DNA of 38,499 nucleotides from Methylococcaceae bacterium (GCA_012965425.1 DTSI01000066.1:27666-66164); one strand, 5' to 3'; positions 6,446 through 17,652 are shown, counted from the first letter of the stretch. Made by a program: numbers and translations. The notes: generated by a model not told the origin, from the letters alone.

Positions 6446-7896
6446 GTGAAGAAATTCTGATTAATGTAACGCCGCCCGAAACGCGTGTGGCGGTGATTGA
6501 GAACGGCGTGTTGCAGGAAATTGTCATTGAGCGAATAAGTCAACAGGAATTGCTGGGCAATATTTATATCGGTGAGGTTTGTCGGGTTCTGCCGGGCATG
6601 CAAGCAGCCTTTGTCGATATAGGCTTACCTAAAGCCGGTTTTTTACATATTGGTGACCTTTGTCAGCGTGACCTTGATGCCAAGGGCACTGAAAATATTG
6701 AGGATTATTTATACCAGAGTAAACGGCTGGTTGTTCAGGTTATTAAGGATCCTATTGGCAGTAAGGGAGCACGATTGAGTGCGGAAATCTCTATTCCTTC
6801 GCGTTATCAGGTTTATATGCCTTATGCGAGTAATATCGGTATTTCACAACGTATTGAGTGTGAAGAAGAGCGGGTTCGATTAAGAGCCTGTCTTGAAACT
6901 TTTCAAAGTGAGCATGAAACCGGTGGGTTTATTGCAAGAACGGCCGCTGAAGGAGAGGAAGAAAGTGTTTTAGAAGCTGACTTGATGTTTCTTCATAAAT
7001 TATGGCGAGCGGTTGCAACTAAAATAACAACAGCAAAAAGTAAAACCTTGGTCTATCAGGATTCGCCTTTAAGCGTACGAGCCTTGCGTGATCTGTACCG
7101 TGAGGGTTTAGATCGGGTCCGGGTGGATTCTCGCGAGACCCATATTAAATTGGTTCAGTTTGCACAAGAATTTGTACCTGAATTATTACCTATCATCGAA
7201 CACTATGGCGGCGATCGGCCGCTTTTTGATATTTATCGTATTGAAGATGAAATTACCCGTGCCCTTGATCGTAAAGTCAGTCTGAAGTCTGGCGGGCACC
7301 TGGTGTTTGACCAAACTGAGGCGATGACTACGGTAGATGTTAATACCGGTGGCTATGTGGGTGGGCGGAATCTCGAAGAGACCATTTTCAAAACAAATTT
7401 GGAAGCAACGCTGGCGATAGCAAGGCAACTGCGATTGAGGAATTTAGGCGGCATTATCATTATCGATTTTATTGATATGAAGAGTGAGGAGCATCGAAAG
7501 CAGGTGCTCTTGGCCTTAGAGAAGAATTTAGCAAAAGACCATGCGAAAACGCAGATTTCAGAGGTTTCATCGTTAGGATTGGTTGAAATGACGCGTAAAC
7601 GGACTCGTGAAAGTCTGGAGCATATTCTTTGTGAGCCCTGTAGCACTTGCAGCGGTCGAGGTGTTTTAAGGACAGCAGAAACCATTTGTCTGGAAATTTT
7701 CAGAGAGATCTTTCGTGAGGTTAGACAATACAATGTTCAGCGATTATTGATTTTAGGTTCCAATGATGTGGTTGACAGGTTATTGGATGAGGAAGCGCAT
7801 ATGTTGGCTGAGTTAGAATCGTTTTTGGGTGTACAAGTTAAGTTCAGAGCTGAGTCGAGTTATACACAAGAACAATATGATGTGGTTTTGCTGTAG
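6442..7896 (+). CDS. rng: Ribonuclease G
   Basis: Ribonuclease G (CafA) is a 484-residue endonuclease that matures the 5' end of 16S rRNA and degrades some mRNAs. Domains in order: S1 RNA-binding domain (about 35-125, from LLGNIYIGEVCRVLPGMQAAFVDIG), RNase H-like and 5'-sensor regions (to about 275), and DNase I-like catalytic domain. The two metal-binding Asp residues are D299 (TTVDVNTGG) and D342 (IIDFIDM). The Zn-link Cys pair is C400/C403 in CEPCSTCSGRG. The length suits RNase G rather than RNase E, since the long C-terminal scaffold is absent. It overlaps maf by 4 nt. Confidence 0.96.
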   Translation: MSEEILINVTPPETRVAVIENGVLQEIVIERISQQELLGNIYIGEVCRVLPGMQAAFVDIGLPKAGFLHIGDLCQRDLDAKGTENIEDYLYQSKRLVVQVIKDPIGSKGARLSAEISIPSRYQVYMPYASNIGISQRIECEEERVRLRACLETFQSEHETGGFIARTAAEGEEESVLEADLMFLHKLWRAVATKITTAKSKTLVYQDSPLSVRALRDLYREGLDRVRVDSRETHIKLVQFAQEFVPELLPIIEHYGGDRPLFDIYRIEDEITRALDRKVSLKSGGHLVFDQTEAMTTVDVNTGGYVGGRNLEETIFKTNLEATLAIARQLRLRNLGGIIIIDFIDMKSEEHRKQVLLALEKNLAKDHAKTQISEVSSLGLVEMTRKRTRESLEHILCEPCSTCSGRGVLRTAETICLEIFREIFREVRQYNVQRLLILGSNDVVDRLLDEEAHMLAELESFLGVQVKFRAESSYTQEQYDVVLL

Positions 7897-7995
7897 TTTT
7901 TTGTGAGTGCGTTGTCTCGCTAATTTATCATAGAAGGCAGGGTTGGTTTTTTGAGGACTGTTTTGACAATTCAATGGCACACGGTTGTGAATAAA

Positions 7996-10900
7996 ATGCG
8001 CAGTGTTTTGAAATGGCTAGCCGTTGTGCTGGTGAGTTTTGTTTTAGTTGTACAGCTATTCACTCTCAATATAGAACGATATAAATCAGCGTTGGAAACT
8101 GCTATTGGTGAGGCGGCTGGGGTGACGGTTCGCATTGGTCAGTTGCGCTCTAAAAACAGAGGCTGGTTCCCTGAACTAATTCTTGATGATGTGGAAATAG
8201 TGCCGGCAGACAGTCGTCAGGATTCGGTTGTTTTTAAGCAAGTACGGTTAGGGTTAGATGGGTGGGCACTCATTAAGACCCAGAGTTTAATTTCAGCAAG
8301 TCATGTTCAATTGCTGGGTGCAGATATTTCGGTTACCCGAAATCAACACGGTGCTATTCAAATTACCGGATTCAATAGCCAAGGTGATCAGCCGTTGTGG
8401 TTGTTGCAGGTGGGTGCTGTTGATGTCTTCGAGAGTCAGGTGGTTTTTCAAGACGAGATGACGGGGGGACCTGTACTGAGGTTTGAAAATATTAAGTTAT
8501 GGCTTAATAATCGTCAGCAACCCGGACATGAAATTCGGATGCAATTTGATTTGCCAAGGAATCTTGGTCATACCGCTATCGTAGCGATTCAACTACAAGG
8601 CAGTGGCTTTTCTTCACAAGAATTGACCGGGAACTTTTATGTCAGGAGTGACCAAGTGAATGTTTCGACATTGACTCATCTCACTAGCTTACTTGATGGC
8701 CAAGGCGTTTTTCTCTCAGGTTTGGGGGGGCTTGAGGTTTGGGGCGATTTTAAACGATCCGTGCTTACCCGGCTATCCGGACGCGTTGACCTTTCACACT
8801 TAAATGTTTTTGACAATACTCACCATCAGGCTTATCTGAAATCGGTTGCGAGTTGGTTTCAGTGGCGGCAGACGGCAGGCGGTTCTTATCTTGATTTCAG
8901 ACAATTGACAGTAGACAATGGCATAAAGTCATGGCCCGAGAATAATTTGTCAGTCAGATGGTCTGAAGATACGCAGATGGGTGGCTATCAGGTGGGCTTG
9001 TCGTTGGCCCAAATGCCGTTGGCAAAACTAAGTGAGAGCAGTGATTTTCTAGGGGCTTTGAAACTTCATTCATACCCGCAGTTAAAGAAGTGGGCATTAT
9101 CGGGAATTATTCAAGAACTCAATTTAGATTATCACACAATTTCTGAGGCTGTTAGTGTTGAGGGACGCCTTGATGACGTTGGTTTTTTACCGATCGATAA
9201 TTACCCTGGGCTTAAACATTTAAGTGCACATTTTTCCGGGACCGAGCAGCACATACAGATTAATGTTGACTCTCAAGGGGTTCGGTATTTCGACCGGAAT
9301 GTTTTTGCAAAACCGGTGGCTATTCAATCACTGACAGGAGTCGTTGACTTGCGCTCGGAAGCCAAGCGTTGGGTTTTATCCAGTGATGACGTTGCCCTAA
9401 CAATAGACCTGGGTGTTTTTCATAACCGATTTCAGTTAATTGTGCCTAAGGCAGGTGATGAGACATTTTTGAGTTTTCAGAGCCAAATTAAAGCAGTTCA
9501 GGCTCAAAAGATAGCCGGTTATTTACCTGTAGGTCTTTTAGATGGCGATTTGACCACCTGGTTACAGCAGGCTTTTTTAGCAGGGGAACTTGAACAAGCG
9601 GATTTTTTATTTCACGGTCCAGTAGCGGCCTACCCTTTTTTAAAGGGCGACGGAGTGTTAGAAGCGTTATTGGATATCAACGGTCTGGGTTTACAGTATG
9701 AACCGCAATGGCCGGTGTTTACCGGCATTGATGCCAGAATTTTATTTGTTAACGATGCGATGTACGGCGTTGCTGACCAGTGGTTATTGAATGGCTCTGC
9801 CGTGCTGGATAGTGAATTTCTAATTCCTTCTTTAACGCAAAGTGATCATGTGTGGGTGAAAGGAGAAGTGGTTGGAAAGGTTGAGAAAACCATAGGTTTT
9901 TTGGTGGAAACCCCTCTGAAGCCTATTGTTAAGCCGTTGGTGGATAGGTTTTCAGTGCAGGGAAAAAACCATCTTTTTCTTGATATGAAAATCCCGATAG
10001 TACTGTCGGCCGATGCGCATGTTAATGGCTTGGCGCGGCTCACTGATACGTCATTAGCGTTGTCATCCGTTAATTTTGTGGTGCAAAAAATTAACGGTGA
10101 ATTAGGGTTTAGTGGACAGGGTCTTTATACGCCGGGCGCGCCACTTAAAGGTGAGGCTTTGGGTTTTCCGGTGTCAGCCGAGGTTAAAAATTTATCGGAA
10201 GCAACGCAGGTCGTTTTGAAAGGGTATACCGATGTTAATCATTTGGATGCTTTTTTTCCGAGTAAAGGGTGGTCGTTGATTAAGGGTGGCTCAGATTATC
10301 AATTGGCGATTGTTATTCCAAACGAACCCCAGAGAGCGACGCAATTGCGATTATTCTCAAATTTAACGGGAATGCAGGAGCAATTTTCTGATCAAAAGGC
10401 ACCGCTGGATGCTGATTTTCAGGCGGTAGTTAAATTGGACCAAGCATCTGTGTATGAAGCACAGTTGAGTTATGGTGCGCAATTAAAAGCAGCCCTGTTG
10501 ATTGATGCGCAAACGCAGCAGTTGAACGCCGCTCATGTCATGGTCGGTGAGGGGATACCGGATAGACCAACGCAGCCGGGTTTTGTGGTTACAGTTAAAA
10601 AAGAGCAATTGGACTTAGAACGGTGGTTAGGGGTGGCTCAACGGCTAGAAGGGAGCCACGCGCTTAACTGGAATACACTTAATTTACTCACCGTGGAGGT
10701 GGGTAAATTAACGTTAAAGAGCGGTGAACTAGCGCCGGTAGCGTTATCATTGAACCAGCAAGATGGCCTATTGTTAGGCGATTTTAAAGCCGGTAACACG
10801 CAAGGGACTTTGCGATGGCCGGTTAATTTAGCGGTTGATGAAACGATTAATTTAGACCTAAAGACCTTTGATATTCTAGAAGTTAATGACTTTTACCAAC

Positions 10901-11763
10901 AATTAGAGGGGGGGGCGGCGTATTTTAGGGGATTTCCACGATTACAGTTAACCAGTGAACAGTTCTTTTGGCGTGGCATTGATCTGGGGCAATTTAGGCT
11001 TAAAACCACGACCTTGGCTGACCGGCTGATTATTAATAAATTAAGTTTAGTCTCTGATAGTCATCGATTGCGATTAAAGGGGCGTTGGTCTTTTTTAGAT
11101 AACCAGACCGATCTGGTGGGACAATTTCATGGGGATGATTTTGGACTGTTATTGACTGAAATGGCGATTACCGATGAATTGTTAGGGGGGGTAGCGGATC
11201 TTGATTTCACCTTGAATTGGGACGGTCGGCCGACTACAGTGGCGATTGCTAAATTGAATGGTTTCGTTCGGGGGACTCTCGGTAAAGGGAGTTTATTAGG
11301 CATTGAGCCGGGTATTGGACGTATTTTAGGGTTTTTTGATCTGTCAGAATGGCGCCGGCGCCTAGAGCTTGATTTCAGCGATATGTTTGGCAAAGGATTG
11401 GCTTTTAATCAAGTGAACGGCAGTTTTCATCTGTACAGGGGCGTGGCGCACACGCAAGATTTAGTGATTGACGGTGTTTCGGCGAAAATAAAAGTAGTGG
11501 GGAAGGTTGATTTAGCGCAGAAAAATGTTCGGCAAGTGATTACCTTAACGCCTAAAAGCACAGCGTTAATACCATTTGCTGGTACAATTGCCGGTAAGGT
11601 GGTTGAGAGTATTACTGGGAGTCACCCGGACGAATTGACGCAGTTGCAATATTTTATTGAAGGTCCGTGGTTGCAACCTGAAGTGATTAGAGTTTATGAG
11701 AATGATGGGTTGTTGCAGAAATTCTGGACCGAATTGGTTAATTTCACTGAGGAAGTGCGATAG
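7996..11763 (+). CDS. yhdP: YhdP-family AsmA-like envelope protein
   Basis: A very large envelope protein (1255 residues from ATG 7996) of the YhdP/TIGR02099 family. One N-terminal signal-anchor helix (KWLAVVLVSFVLVVQLF) is followed by a long beta-rich periplasmic body. AsmA-like proteins such as YhdP, TamB and YdbH form groove-like bridges that move phospholipid from inner to outer membrane. The C-terminal AsmA2 segment (GIGRILGFFDLSEWRRRLELDF, then the VVGKVDLAQKNVRQVITLTP region) is characteristic. Length and position after rng match E. coli. The frame is open back to a TTG at 7951, which would add 15 residues; ATG 7996 is preferred because the hydrophobic helix then begins close to the N-terminus, though neither start has a strong ribosome binding site. 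Confidence 0.9.
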   Translation: MRSVLKWLAVVLVSFVLVVQLFTLNIERYKSALETAIGEAAGVTVRIGQLRSKNRGWFPELILDDVEIVPADSRQDSVVFKQVRLGLDGWALIKTQSLISASHVQLLGADISVTRNQHGAIQITGFNSQGDQPLWLLQVGAVDVFESQVVFQDEMTGGPVLRFENIKLWLNNRQQPGHEIRMQFDLPRNLGHTAIVAIQLQGSGFSSQELTGNFYVRSDQVNVSTLTHLTSLLDGQGVFLSGLGGLEVWGDFKRSVLTRLSGRVDLSHLNVFDNTHHQAYLKSVASWFQWRQTAGGSYLDFRQLTVDNGIKSWPENNLSVRWSEDTQMGGYQVGLSLAQMPLAKLSESSDFLGALKLHSYPQLKKWALSGIIQELNLDYHTISEAVSVEGRLDDVGFLPIDNYPGLKHLSAHFSGTEQHIQINVDSQGVRYFDRNVFAKPVAIQSLTGVVDLRSEAKRWVLSSDDVALTIDLGVFHNRFQLIVPKAGDETFLSFQSQIKAVQAQKIAGYLPVGLLDGDLTTWLQQAFLAGELEQADFLFHGPVAAYPFLKGDGVLEALLDINGLGLQYEPQWPVFTGIDARILFVNDAMYGVADQWLLNGSAVLDSEFLIPSLTQSDHVWVKGEVVGKVEKTIGFLVETPLKPIVKPLVDRFSVQGKNHLFLDMKIPIVLSADAHVNGLARLTDTSLALSSVNFVVQKINGELGFSGQGLYTPGAPLKGEALGFPVSAEVKNLSEATQVVLKGYTDVNHLDAFFPSKGWSLIKGGSDYQLAIVIPNEPQRATQLRLFSNLTGMQEQFSDQKAPLDADFQAVVKLDQASVYEAQLSYGAQLKAALLIDAQTQQLNAAHVMVGEGIPDRPTQPGFVVTVKKEQLDLERWLGVAQRLEGSHALNWNTLNLLTVEVGKLTLKSGELAPVALSLNQQDGLLLGDFKAGNTQGTLRWPVNLAVDETINLDLKTFDILEVNDFYQQLEGGAAYFRGFPRLQLTSEQFFWRGIDLGQFRLKTTTLADRLIINKLSLVSDSHRLRLKGRWSFLDNQTDLVGQFHGDDFGLLLTEMAITDELLGGVADLDFTLNWDGRPTTVAIAKLNGFVRGTLGKGSLLGIEPGIGRILGFFDLSEWRRRLELDFSDMFGKGLAFNQVNGSFHLYRGVAHTQDLVIDGVSAKIKVVGKVDLAQKNVRQVITLTPKSTALIPFAGTIAGKVVESITGSHPDELTQLQYFIEGPWLQPEVIRVYENDGLLQKFWTELVNFTEEVR

Positions 11764-11814
11764 TCGTCTAAAGACTAAAAGTTGTCGTATTTTAAAGGGT
11801 TTAAGATAATTACT

Positions 11815-12648
11815 ATGTATAAATTTGCAGCCATTCAAATGGCATCGGGTCCCAGCGTTGGAGCCAACTTATTAGAAGCTGATAAATTAATTGCTGAAGC
11901 GGCCCAAGCCGGCGCCCGTGTGGTTGCATTGCCTGAGAATTTTGCAATCATGGGCGAGTCTGAGCTAGATAAGGTTCATATTCGCGAAGTAGATGGCTCC
12001 GGTCCGATACAGACATTTCTTTCTGAGGCTGCAAAAAAATACGGTGTTTGGGTCGTCGGTGGCACAACGCCCTTGGTGGCCGAAGATGATAATAAAATAA
12101 GAGCGGCGTGTTTGACGTTTAATGATCAGGGTGAGCGTATCAATCGTTACGATAAAGTACATTTGTTTGACGTCAGTGTTCCGGGGACGGATGAAGAATA
12201 CCGTGAATCCAATTCGATTGAAGCCGGTGACATCGAACAAGTAGCAGACAGTCCTTTTGGGAAATTGGGTTTTTCTATTTGTTATGACTTACGGTTTCCG
12301 GAGTATTTTCGCCGTATGGTCCGTCAAGGGGCGCAAGTGATTTTTGTGCCATCGGCATTTACCTCTAAGACCGGTGCGGCACACTGGGAAGTCTTGCTGC
12401 GAGCGCGGGCGATTGAAAATCTGTGTTATATCGTAGCGCCGAATCAGGGCGGTTTTCACACCAATGGTCGGCAAACCTATGGGCACAGTATGATTATTGA
12501 CCCTTGGGGCGGTGTCTTAGATTGTCATAAGGCCGGTAAAGGTTTTGCGATTGCCGATATTGATATAGAACGGTTAAGTCAAACCCGTGCGTCCTTCCCG
12601 GTTTTATCGCATCGGAAATTCTATGTGGGTGAGCATCATGGCAGTTAG
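11815..12648 (+). CDS. Carbon-nitrogen hydrolase (Nit/omega-amidase-like)
   Basis: A 277-residue nitrilase-superfamily enzyme. The catalytic triad is clear: Glu41 (ALPENF), Lys114 (RYDKVHLFD) and Cys156 ([14 protein letters not shown]). Both flanking motifs and the length match the Nit1/Nit2 branch, whose best known members repair deaminated glutathione or hydrolyse alpha-keto amides; the substrate here is not proven. ATG 11815 begins the conserved [12 protein letters not shown]; an upstream TTG at 11782 would add 11 unconserved residues and is rejected. The 3' end overlaps tldD by 11 nt. Its place between yhdP and tldD is a common gammaproteobacterial arrangement. Confidence 0.9.
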   Translation: MYKFAAIQMASGPSVGANLLEADKLIAEAAQAGARVVALPENFAIMGESELDKVHIREVDGSGPIQTFLSEAAKKYGVWVVGGTTPLVAEDDNKIRAACLTFNDQGERINRYDKVHLFDVSVPGTDEEYRESNSIEAGDIEQVADSPFGKLGFSICYDLRFPEYFRRMVRQGAQVIFVPSAFTSKTGAAHWEVLLRARAIENLCYIVAPNQGGFHTNGRQTYGHSMIIDPWGGVLDCHKAGKGFAIADIDIERLSQTRASFPVLSHRKFYVGEHHGS

Positions 12649-14083
12649 TGCGTTATCGTTGGCAAAAGAGAGTATTTTGGGGCCGGCAAATTTATTAGAA
12701 CATGATATTGATCAAATTATGGGGTGTTTGTTGGGTGCGCAAGTGGATGCCGCCGATATTTATTTTCAATCCAGTCGTTATGAATCCTGGGTCTTGGAAG
12801 ATGGTATTATTAAGCAAGGCACACATAACAGCGAGCAAGGTGCCGGTGTTCGGGCTATTTCCGGTGAGAAAACCGGTTTTGCCTACAGCGACCAATTAGT
12901 GTTACCGGCTCTGTTAGAGGCGGCCCATAATGTTAAGGCCATTACCCGTCAGGGGCAGCAACGCCGAGTACAGGTAGCGTCGGCTGCGGCGAGTCCGGCA
13001 CTTTATTTACCGGTTAATCCATTGCACTCTATAACTGATCAGGAAAAGGTCGATTTATTGCATCGGGTCGACAGAGAAACCCGCAAGTTAGATGAGCGTA
13101 TTGAACAGGTGATTGTGAGTTTAATCGGCGTGCATGACAGTATTCTGATCGCAGACCAAGACGGTCAATTAGCCGGCGATGTTCGCCCGTTAATCCGAAT
13201 GAATGTCACGGTGATTATTGAACAAGCAGGACGACGTGAGCAGGGTAGTATGGGCGGCGGTGCCCGTGCTGATTATGGTTATTTTCTGGATGCTGACAAA
13301 GGGCTTGAGTACGGCCGTCAAGCCGTTCATCAAGCGGTTATTAATCTTGAGGCCACAGAAGCACCAGCCGGTGCAATGACGGTCGTTTTGGGTCCCGGAT
13401 GGCCAGGCATCTTATTGCATGAAGCCATTGGCCATGGTCTGGAGGGCGATTTTAACCGTAAAGGAACTTCAGCGTTTAGTGGCCGGCTGGGTGAGCGTGT
13501 GGGCTCTGAATTATGCACCATTGTTGATGACGGTACTTTAACCGGGCGTCGTGGTTCTTTGTCGATTGATGATGAAGGGACCCCGACTGAAAATACCATG
13601 CTGATTGAGAACGGTATTTTAAAAGGGTATATGCAAGATAAACTCAATGCGCGGCTCATGGGCGTTAAGGCAACCGGTAACGGACGCCGTGAATCCTATG
13701 CGCATTTACCGATGCCGCGCATGACCAACACCTATATGTTACCCGGGGACAGTGACCCGGGCGAAATTATAGCGTCGGTGGAGAAGGGGCTTTATGCCAG
13801 TAATTTTGGCGGTGGCCAAGTGGATATTACCTCCGGTAAATTTGTCTTTTCGGCCAGTGAGGCTTATCTGATTGAAAATGGCAAGATCACCCGACCGGTT
13901 AAAGGAGCCACCCTGATTGGTAATGGCCCTGATGTGCTAACCCGGGTATCGATGGTGGGGAATGACTTAGAATTAGATAGCGGTGTGGGTACCTGTGGCA
14001 AGGAAGGTCAGAGTGTTCCGGTCGGGGTGGGGCAACCCACTATTAAGATCGACTCGTTAACCGTGGGTGGAACCAGTCTTTAA
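12638..14083 (+). CDS. tldD: Metalloprotease subunit TldD
   Basis: TldD forms a heterodimeric zinc protease with TldE/PmbA that trims unfolded peptides inside the cell, including antitoxin CcdA and the microcin B17 leader. Starting at ATG 12638, behind a GGTGAG site, gives 481 residues, the E. coli length. The zinc and active-site motif [11 protein letters not shown] sits at 261-271 (His261, Glu262, His266). It overlaps the nitrilase gene by 11 nt and is followed 24 nt later by pmbA, so both subunits are made from one transcript. Longer in-frame starts from 12587 would lie deep in the nitrilase gene and are rejected. Confidence 0.96.
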   Translation: MAVSALSLAKESILGPANLLEHDIDQIMGCLLGAQVDAADIYFQSSRYESWVLEDGIIKQGTHNSEQGAGVRAISGEKTGFAYSDQLVLPALLEAAHNVKAITRQGQQRRVQVASAAASPALYLPVNPLHSITDQEKVDLLHRVDRETRKLDERIEQVIVSLIGVHDSILIADQDGQLAGDVRPLIRMNVTVIIEQAGRREQGSMGGGARADYGYFLDADKGLEYGRQAVHQAVINLEATEAPAGAMTVVLGPGWPGILLHEAIGHGLEGDFNRKGTSAFSGRLGERVGSELCTIVDDGTLTGRRGSLSIDDEGTPTENTMLIENGILKGYMQDKLNARLMGVKATGNGRRESYAHLPMPRMTNTYMLPGDSDPGEIIASVEKGLYASNFGGGQVDITSGKFVFSASEAYLIENGKITRPVKGATLIGNGPDVLTRVSMVGNDLELDSGVGTCGKEGQSVPVGVGQPTIKIDSLTVGGTSL

Positions 14084-14107
14084 TACAGTTTGAGTTAGGG
14101 TACTATT

Positions 14108-15445
14108 TTGCAAAATAAGGTAGAAATAGCACGCTTGGAGACGATTGTCACCAACGTGTTGGAAGAAGCTAAAAACCAAGGCGCCAGTGCGGCTGAAGTG
14201 GGGTTATCGATTGAACGTGGTTTATCGGTCACCTGTCGGCTAGGCGCGGTTGAAACGATTGAACATCACCGTGATCAGGGATTAGGCATTACTGTTTTTT
14301 TTGGCCAGCAAAAAGGCTCGGCCAGTTTGACCGATTTAACCGACGATTCAATTAAAGACGGTGTGAAAGCCGCTTGCAGTATCGCACGGTTTTCAGGCGA
14401 GGATCGTTTTTCAGGTCTGCCTGATTCCGACCGGTTGGCCACACAGTTTCCCGATTTAGATGTTTGTCATCCTTGGGAATTGTCAGCCGATCAAGCGATT
14501 ACCTTGGCGTTAGATTGTGAAACCGTTGCCAGAGAGTTGGATCCTCTCATTACCAATTCGGAAGGGGCGACGGTTAATAGTCATCAGGGAATTAGTGTTT
14601 TGGGTAATTCACTGGGTTTTTTAAACGGTTATGAAAGTACGCGGCATTCACTCAGTTGTTCGGTTATTGGTCAACAGGGCGATGATATGCAGCGTGATTA
14701 CTGGTATACCGTCGCCCGTAACGCCCATGACCTGGAGTCTTCAAGAAGTGTAGGTGTGATGGCGGCAGAACGGGCTGTGCGGCGTTTAGGCGCTCAGAGC
14801 TTAAGTTCTCGGCAATGTCCGGTACTTTACGCGCCAGAAGTGGCAGCCAGTTTATTAGGGCATTTTATCGGCGCTATCAGCGGCGGGAGTTTATATCGTA
14901 AATCCTCGTTTTTGCTGGATGCGCTAGAGACTCGGGTTTTCCCTGAATTTATCAGAATTCATGAGCAACCTTTTTTGCCGAAAGCCTTAGGGAGTTCAGC
15001 CTACGATGGAGAAGGCGTTGCGGCCAGGGCACACGATATTGTGACCGACGGTATTTTGGCCAGTTATGTGCTTGGTAGTTATTCGGCGAGAAAATTAGGG
15101 ATGGAGTCGACCGGGAATGCCGGCGGTGTTCATAATTTAACCATTGAACCCGGCGATCAAGACCAACAGGGGTTATTAGCAACCATGGATACCGGTTTGT
15201 TAGTGACGGAATTAATCGGCCAGGGGGTCAATCAAGTCACTGGCGATTATTCGCGTGGGGCGACCGGTTTTTGGGTCGAGGGCGGCGTGATTCAATACCC
15301 GGTTGAAGAGATTACCATTGCCGGTAATCTTAAAGACATGTATCAAAATATTGTCGCGGTGGGTAATGATGTTGATCTGCGGCGCAATACCCGTACCGGC
15401 TCTATTTTAGTCGCTCAAATGACCGTTGCCGGCAGTACCGATTAG
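14108..15445 (+). CDS. pmbA: Metalloprotease subunit PmbA/TldE
   Basis: This is the partner subunit of TldD (TldE/PmbA), 445 residues. It resembles TldD in overall fold but lacks the HExxxH zinc motif, as expected for TldE. Diagnostic stretches are [20 protein letters not shown] and the C-terminal [17 protein letters not shown]. The start used is TTG 14108, preceded by TTAGGG at a workable distance; no better ATG lies near the conserved N-terminus. The gene ends with a 4-nt overlap of the convergent pyrD stop. Product assignment is confident; the TTG start is moderately sure. Confidence 0.94.
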   Translation: MQNKVEIARLETIVTNVLEEAKNQGASAAEVGLSIERGLSVTCRLGAVETIEHHRDQGLGITVFFGQQKGSASLTDLTDDSIKDGVKAACSIARFSGEDRFSGLPDSDRLATQFPDLDVCHPWELSADQAITLALDCETVARELDPLITNSEGATVNSHQGISVLGNSLGFLNGYESTRHSLSCSVIGQQGDDMQRDYWYTVARNAHDLESSRSVGVMAAERAVRRLGAQSLSSRQCPVLYAPEVAASLLGHFIGAISGGSLYRKSSFLLDALETRVFPEFIRIHEQPFLPKALGSSAYDGEGVAARAHDIVTDGILASYVLGSYSARKLGMESTGNAGGVHNLTIEPGDQDQQGLLATMDTGLLVTELIGQGVNQVTGDYSRGATGFWVEGGVIQYPVEEITIAGNLKDMYQNIVAVGNDVDLRRNTRTGSILVAQMTVAGSTD

Positions 15446-16473
15446 CGGGTCTTGATGTCTTTTCGGGCCTTTAACAGTGCTCCGATCAGGGCCGGTCCTT
15501 TATAGATGAGGCCGCTGTAGAGTTGCACTAAGACTGCGCCGGCGGCGTGTTTTTCGCCGGCATCGGCGGCGGTTAAAATGCCGCCGGCGGCAATCACCGG
15601 AATTTTTCCACCCAGTTGTTGGTTGAGACGTTTGATGACTGTCGTGGCAGCGGTTCGTACCGGCGCTCCACTTAGGCCGCCCGCCTCGTTAGCTGCCGGG
15701 TGTCCGGCAACCTTGGTACGGCTGAGAGTGGTGTTGGTGGCGATCACGCCATCGAGGTTAAATTCAAGCAGGAGTGCGGCGATATGGTCAATTTCTTCAG
15801 TCGATAAATCCGGAGCAATTTTTAATACCAAGGGAACGTGTTTTTTATGCTTGAGGTTAAGGGCTTGTTGTTCTTTGGATAATGCGGCAAGGAGCTGTCT
15901 GATGTCATCGCCTTGCTGGAGTTGCCGTAAGTCCTGGGTGTTTGGGGAGGAAATATTAACCGTCACATAACTGGCGTACGGGTAAACCTTTTTTAAGCAA
16001 ATTAAATAATCTGTCGCTGCTTTTTCAATCGGGGTGTCGGCATTTTTGCCGATATTTATCCCGATAATTCCTTTGAATTGTGCTTTTTTAACGTTTTCAA
16101 TCAGCCGGTCTACCCCTACGTTATTAAAGCCCATGCGGTTGATAATGGCTTCGTGTTCAACGAGACGAAATAAACGGGGTTTGGGGTTCCCCGGTTGTGG
16201 GCGTGGTGTTACGGTACCGATTTCAATAAAACCAAACCCTAAAGCAGCCAGTGAGTCGATATGGGCGCCATTTTTATCCAGTCCGGCGGCCAGTCCGACG
16301 GTATTTTTAAAGCTCAGCCCCATGACGGTTGAGGGAGGCGTTTTGACGGTCGGAAAGATTATTGTGGTGAGTTTAAAAAAATGTAGCCAGTCCAGTAGCG
16401 TGAGGGTAAAGGTATGGGCTGTTTCAGGGTCCAGTCTAAACAGCAGCGGTCTTGCGAGGGAGTATAAGTTCAT
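15442..16473 (-). CDS. pyrD: Dihydroorotate dehydrogenase, class 2 (quinone-linked)
   Basis: PyrD oxidises dihydroorotate to orotate, the fourth step of UMP synthesis, passing electrons to membrane quinone. At 343 residues it has the class 2 N-terminal membrane-contacting helices ([20 protein letters not shown]) and the class 2 catalytic serine in [12 protein letters not shown] (Ser176, with Asn173). The FMN-binding AAGLDKNG, the [10 protein letters not shown] block and a C-terminal IAAGGI are also present. Its start overlaps the thiO stop by 4 nt (ATGA) and its 3' end overlaps the convergent pmbA stop by 4 nt. It is probably co-transcribed with thiO. Confidence 0.97.
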   Translation of the reverse strand: MNLYSLARPLLFRLDPETAHTFTLTLLDWLHFFKLTTIIFPTVKTPPSTVMGLSFKNTVGLAAGLDKNGAHIDSLAALGFGFIEIGTVTPRPQPGNPKPRLFRLVEHEAIINRMGFNNVGVDRLIENVKKAQFKGIIGINIGKNADTPIEKAATDYLICLKKVYPYASYVTVNISSPNTQDLRQLQQGDDIRQLLAALSKEQQALNLKHKKHVPLVLKIAPDLSTEEIDHIAALLLEFNLDGVIATNTTLSRTKVAGHPAANEAGGLSGAPVRTAATTVIKRLNQQLGGKIPVIAAGGILTAADAGEKHAAGAVLVQLYSGLIYKGPALIGALLKARKDIKTR

Positions 16474-17573
16474 AGGGTTTGTGCGTTAAGTTGATAGGGG
16501 TTGGGGTCAACGATCGGAGTGCGTTGACAAATTAAATCGGTTAACAAGCGCGCTGATGCCGGCGCCATGATCAGGCCGCTACGGCCATGACCGCAGTTGA
16601 TGCTCAGGTTGTTAATGGTTGGGTGTAAGCCAATAATAGGAATGCCATTGGGGGAGCCCGGGCGAAGGCCGGCCCAGTGGTGGGTGATCGGCCATGGCTT
16701 TAAGTCCGGTAGTAAATTTAAAGCAAAGTCCGTTAAGGCCGCTTTGGCTGGTGTGGTCGTGGTTTTGTCAAAACCCATTTTCTCGACGGTGCTGCCGGCC
16801 AGTATTTTACCGTCTTTTCGCGGTATTAAGTAGCGATCGCCGGCTAAAATCATCGGCGCTAACAGTCCTGGGGGGGCATCAAAAATCAGCATTTGGCCTT
16901 TAAGGGGTTGGACCTTGAGCGTAGTAGGGCCGGCGCTGGGCCAAAGCGTTTGCCACAGTTTCCCAGACCAGGCGCCGGTGGTTAAGGCGAGATGATTAAC
17001 CGGTAAGGCACCTTGGCTGGTGGTAAGGACGGTGATCCGATTGTTTTTACAGCGCACACCTTGTAGGACGCAATCTTCGATTAAGGTGACCTTTTTTGCG
17101 TGTAAATCGGCTGTCAGGGCTTTGATGAAAAGGGGGTTACGAAGCTGTGCGATGTCAGGAAGCCATAAGGGGTGGTCAAACGGACCGTTCAATCGGGACA
17201 AGAGTGATTCGGGTGCAGATTCCACCGGGGTGTGATTACGTTGGCACCACTGCTGGGCGGCCTGGTAATCAGGGTTTTCGGTAATGAGCAAACCTGAGGT
17301 TAAATACTCAGGGTCAATACCGGTCGCACCGTGCAGCGTTTCGGTCAGGGCGGGGTAAAGCGTTAAGCTGGCATTGACGAGCGTGGTAATAGAGGCGTCT
17401 TGGCGCCAAGGGTATAAGGGCAGCATGATGCCGCCGCCGGCCCAGGAGGCTTCCCGGCCAATTTTCTGGCGCTCAAGAACCGTTACGGTCAGGCCGGCCA
17501 AGGCGAGTTCGCGGGCGCTTAACAGCCCCATGATGCCGCCGCCAATCAGGGTGATATCGGGTGTACCTTGCAT
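16470..17573 (-). CDS. thiO: Glycine oxidase ThiO (FAD-dependent)
   Basis: A 367-residue D-amino-acid-oxidase-fold flavoprotein. ThiO oxidises glycine to the imine used for building the thiazole ring of thiamine. The FAD-binding [19 protein letters not shown] lies near residues 9-27, followed by the Glu that holds ribose (VLE). The characteristic [17 protein letters not shown] block is at about 40-56. The C-terminal [13 protein letters not shown] and INCGHGRSG are both typical of ThiO. It is coupled to pyrD through a 4-nt overlap and starts 79 nt after the stop of the large NACHT gene, with no terminator seen between them. Confidence 0.93.
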   Translation of the reverse strand: MQGTPDITLIGGGIMGLLSARELALAGLTVTVLERQKIGREASWAGGGIMLPLYPWRQDASITTLVNASLTLYPALTETLHGATGIDPEYLTSGLLITENPDYQAAQQWCQRNHTPVESAPESLLSRLNGPFDHPLWLPDIAQLRNPLFIKALTADLHAKKVTLIEDCVLQGVRCKNNRITVLTTSQGALPVNHLALTTGAWSGKLWQTLWPSAGPTTLKVQPLKGQMLIFDAPPGLLAPMILAGDRYLIPRKDGKILAGSTVEKMGFDKTTTTPAKAALTDFALNLLPDLKPWPITHHWAGLRPGSPNGIPIIGLHPTINNLSINCGHGRSGLIMAPASARLLTDLICQRTPIVDPNPYQLNAQTL

Positions 17574-17652
17574 GAAAAAATAGCATATGGTTAATTTAAG
17601 GGGGTTATTTTACCTTAAAAAGCATGTCTTTCGGGTTTCGATTGTCGGGAGG

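Noticed and set aside
8734-11191. Poly-G tracts in yhdP (G7 at 8734, G8 at 10908, G7 at 11185) as possible phase-variation sites
   Set aside because: Tracts of 7 G also occur in thiO and mltB here, so they seem to be part of general sequence composition; all keep the frame.
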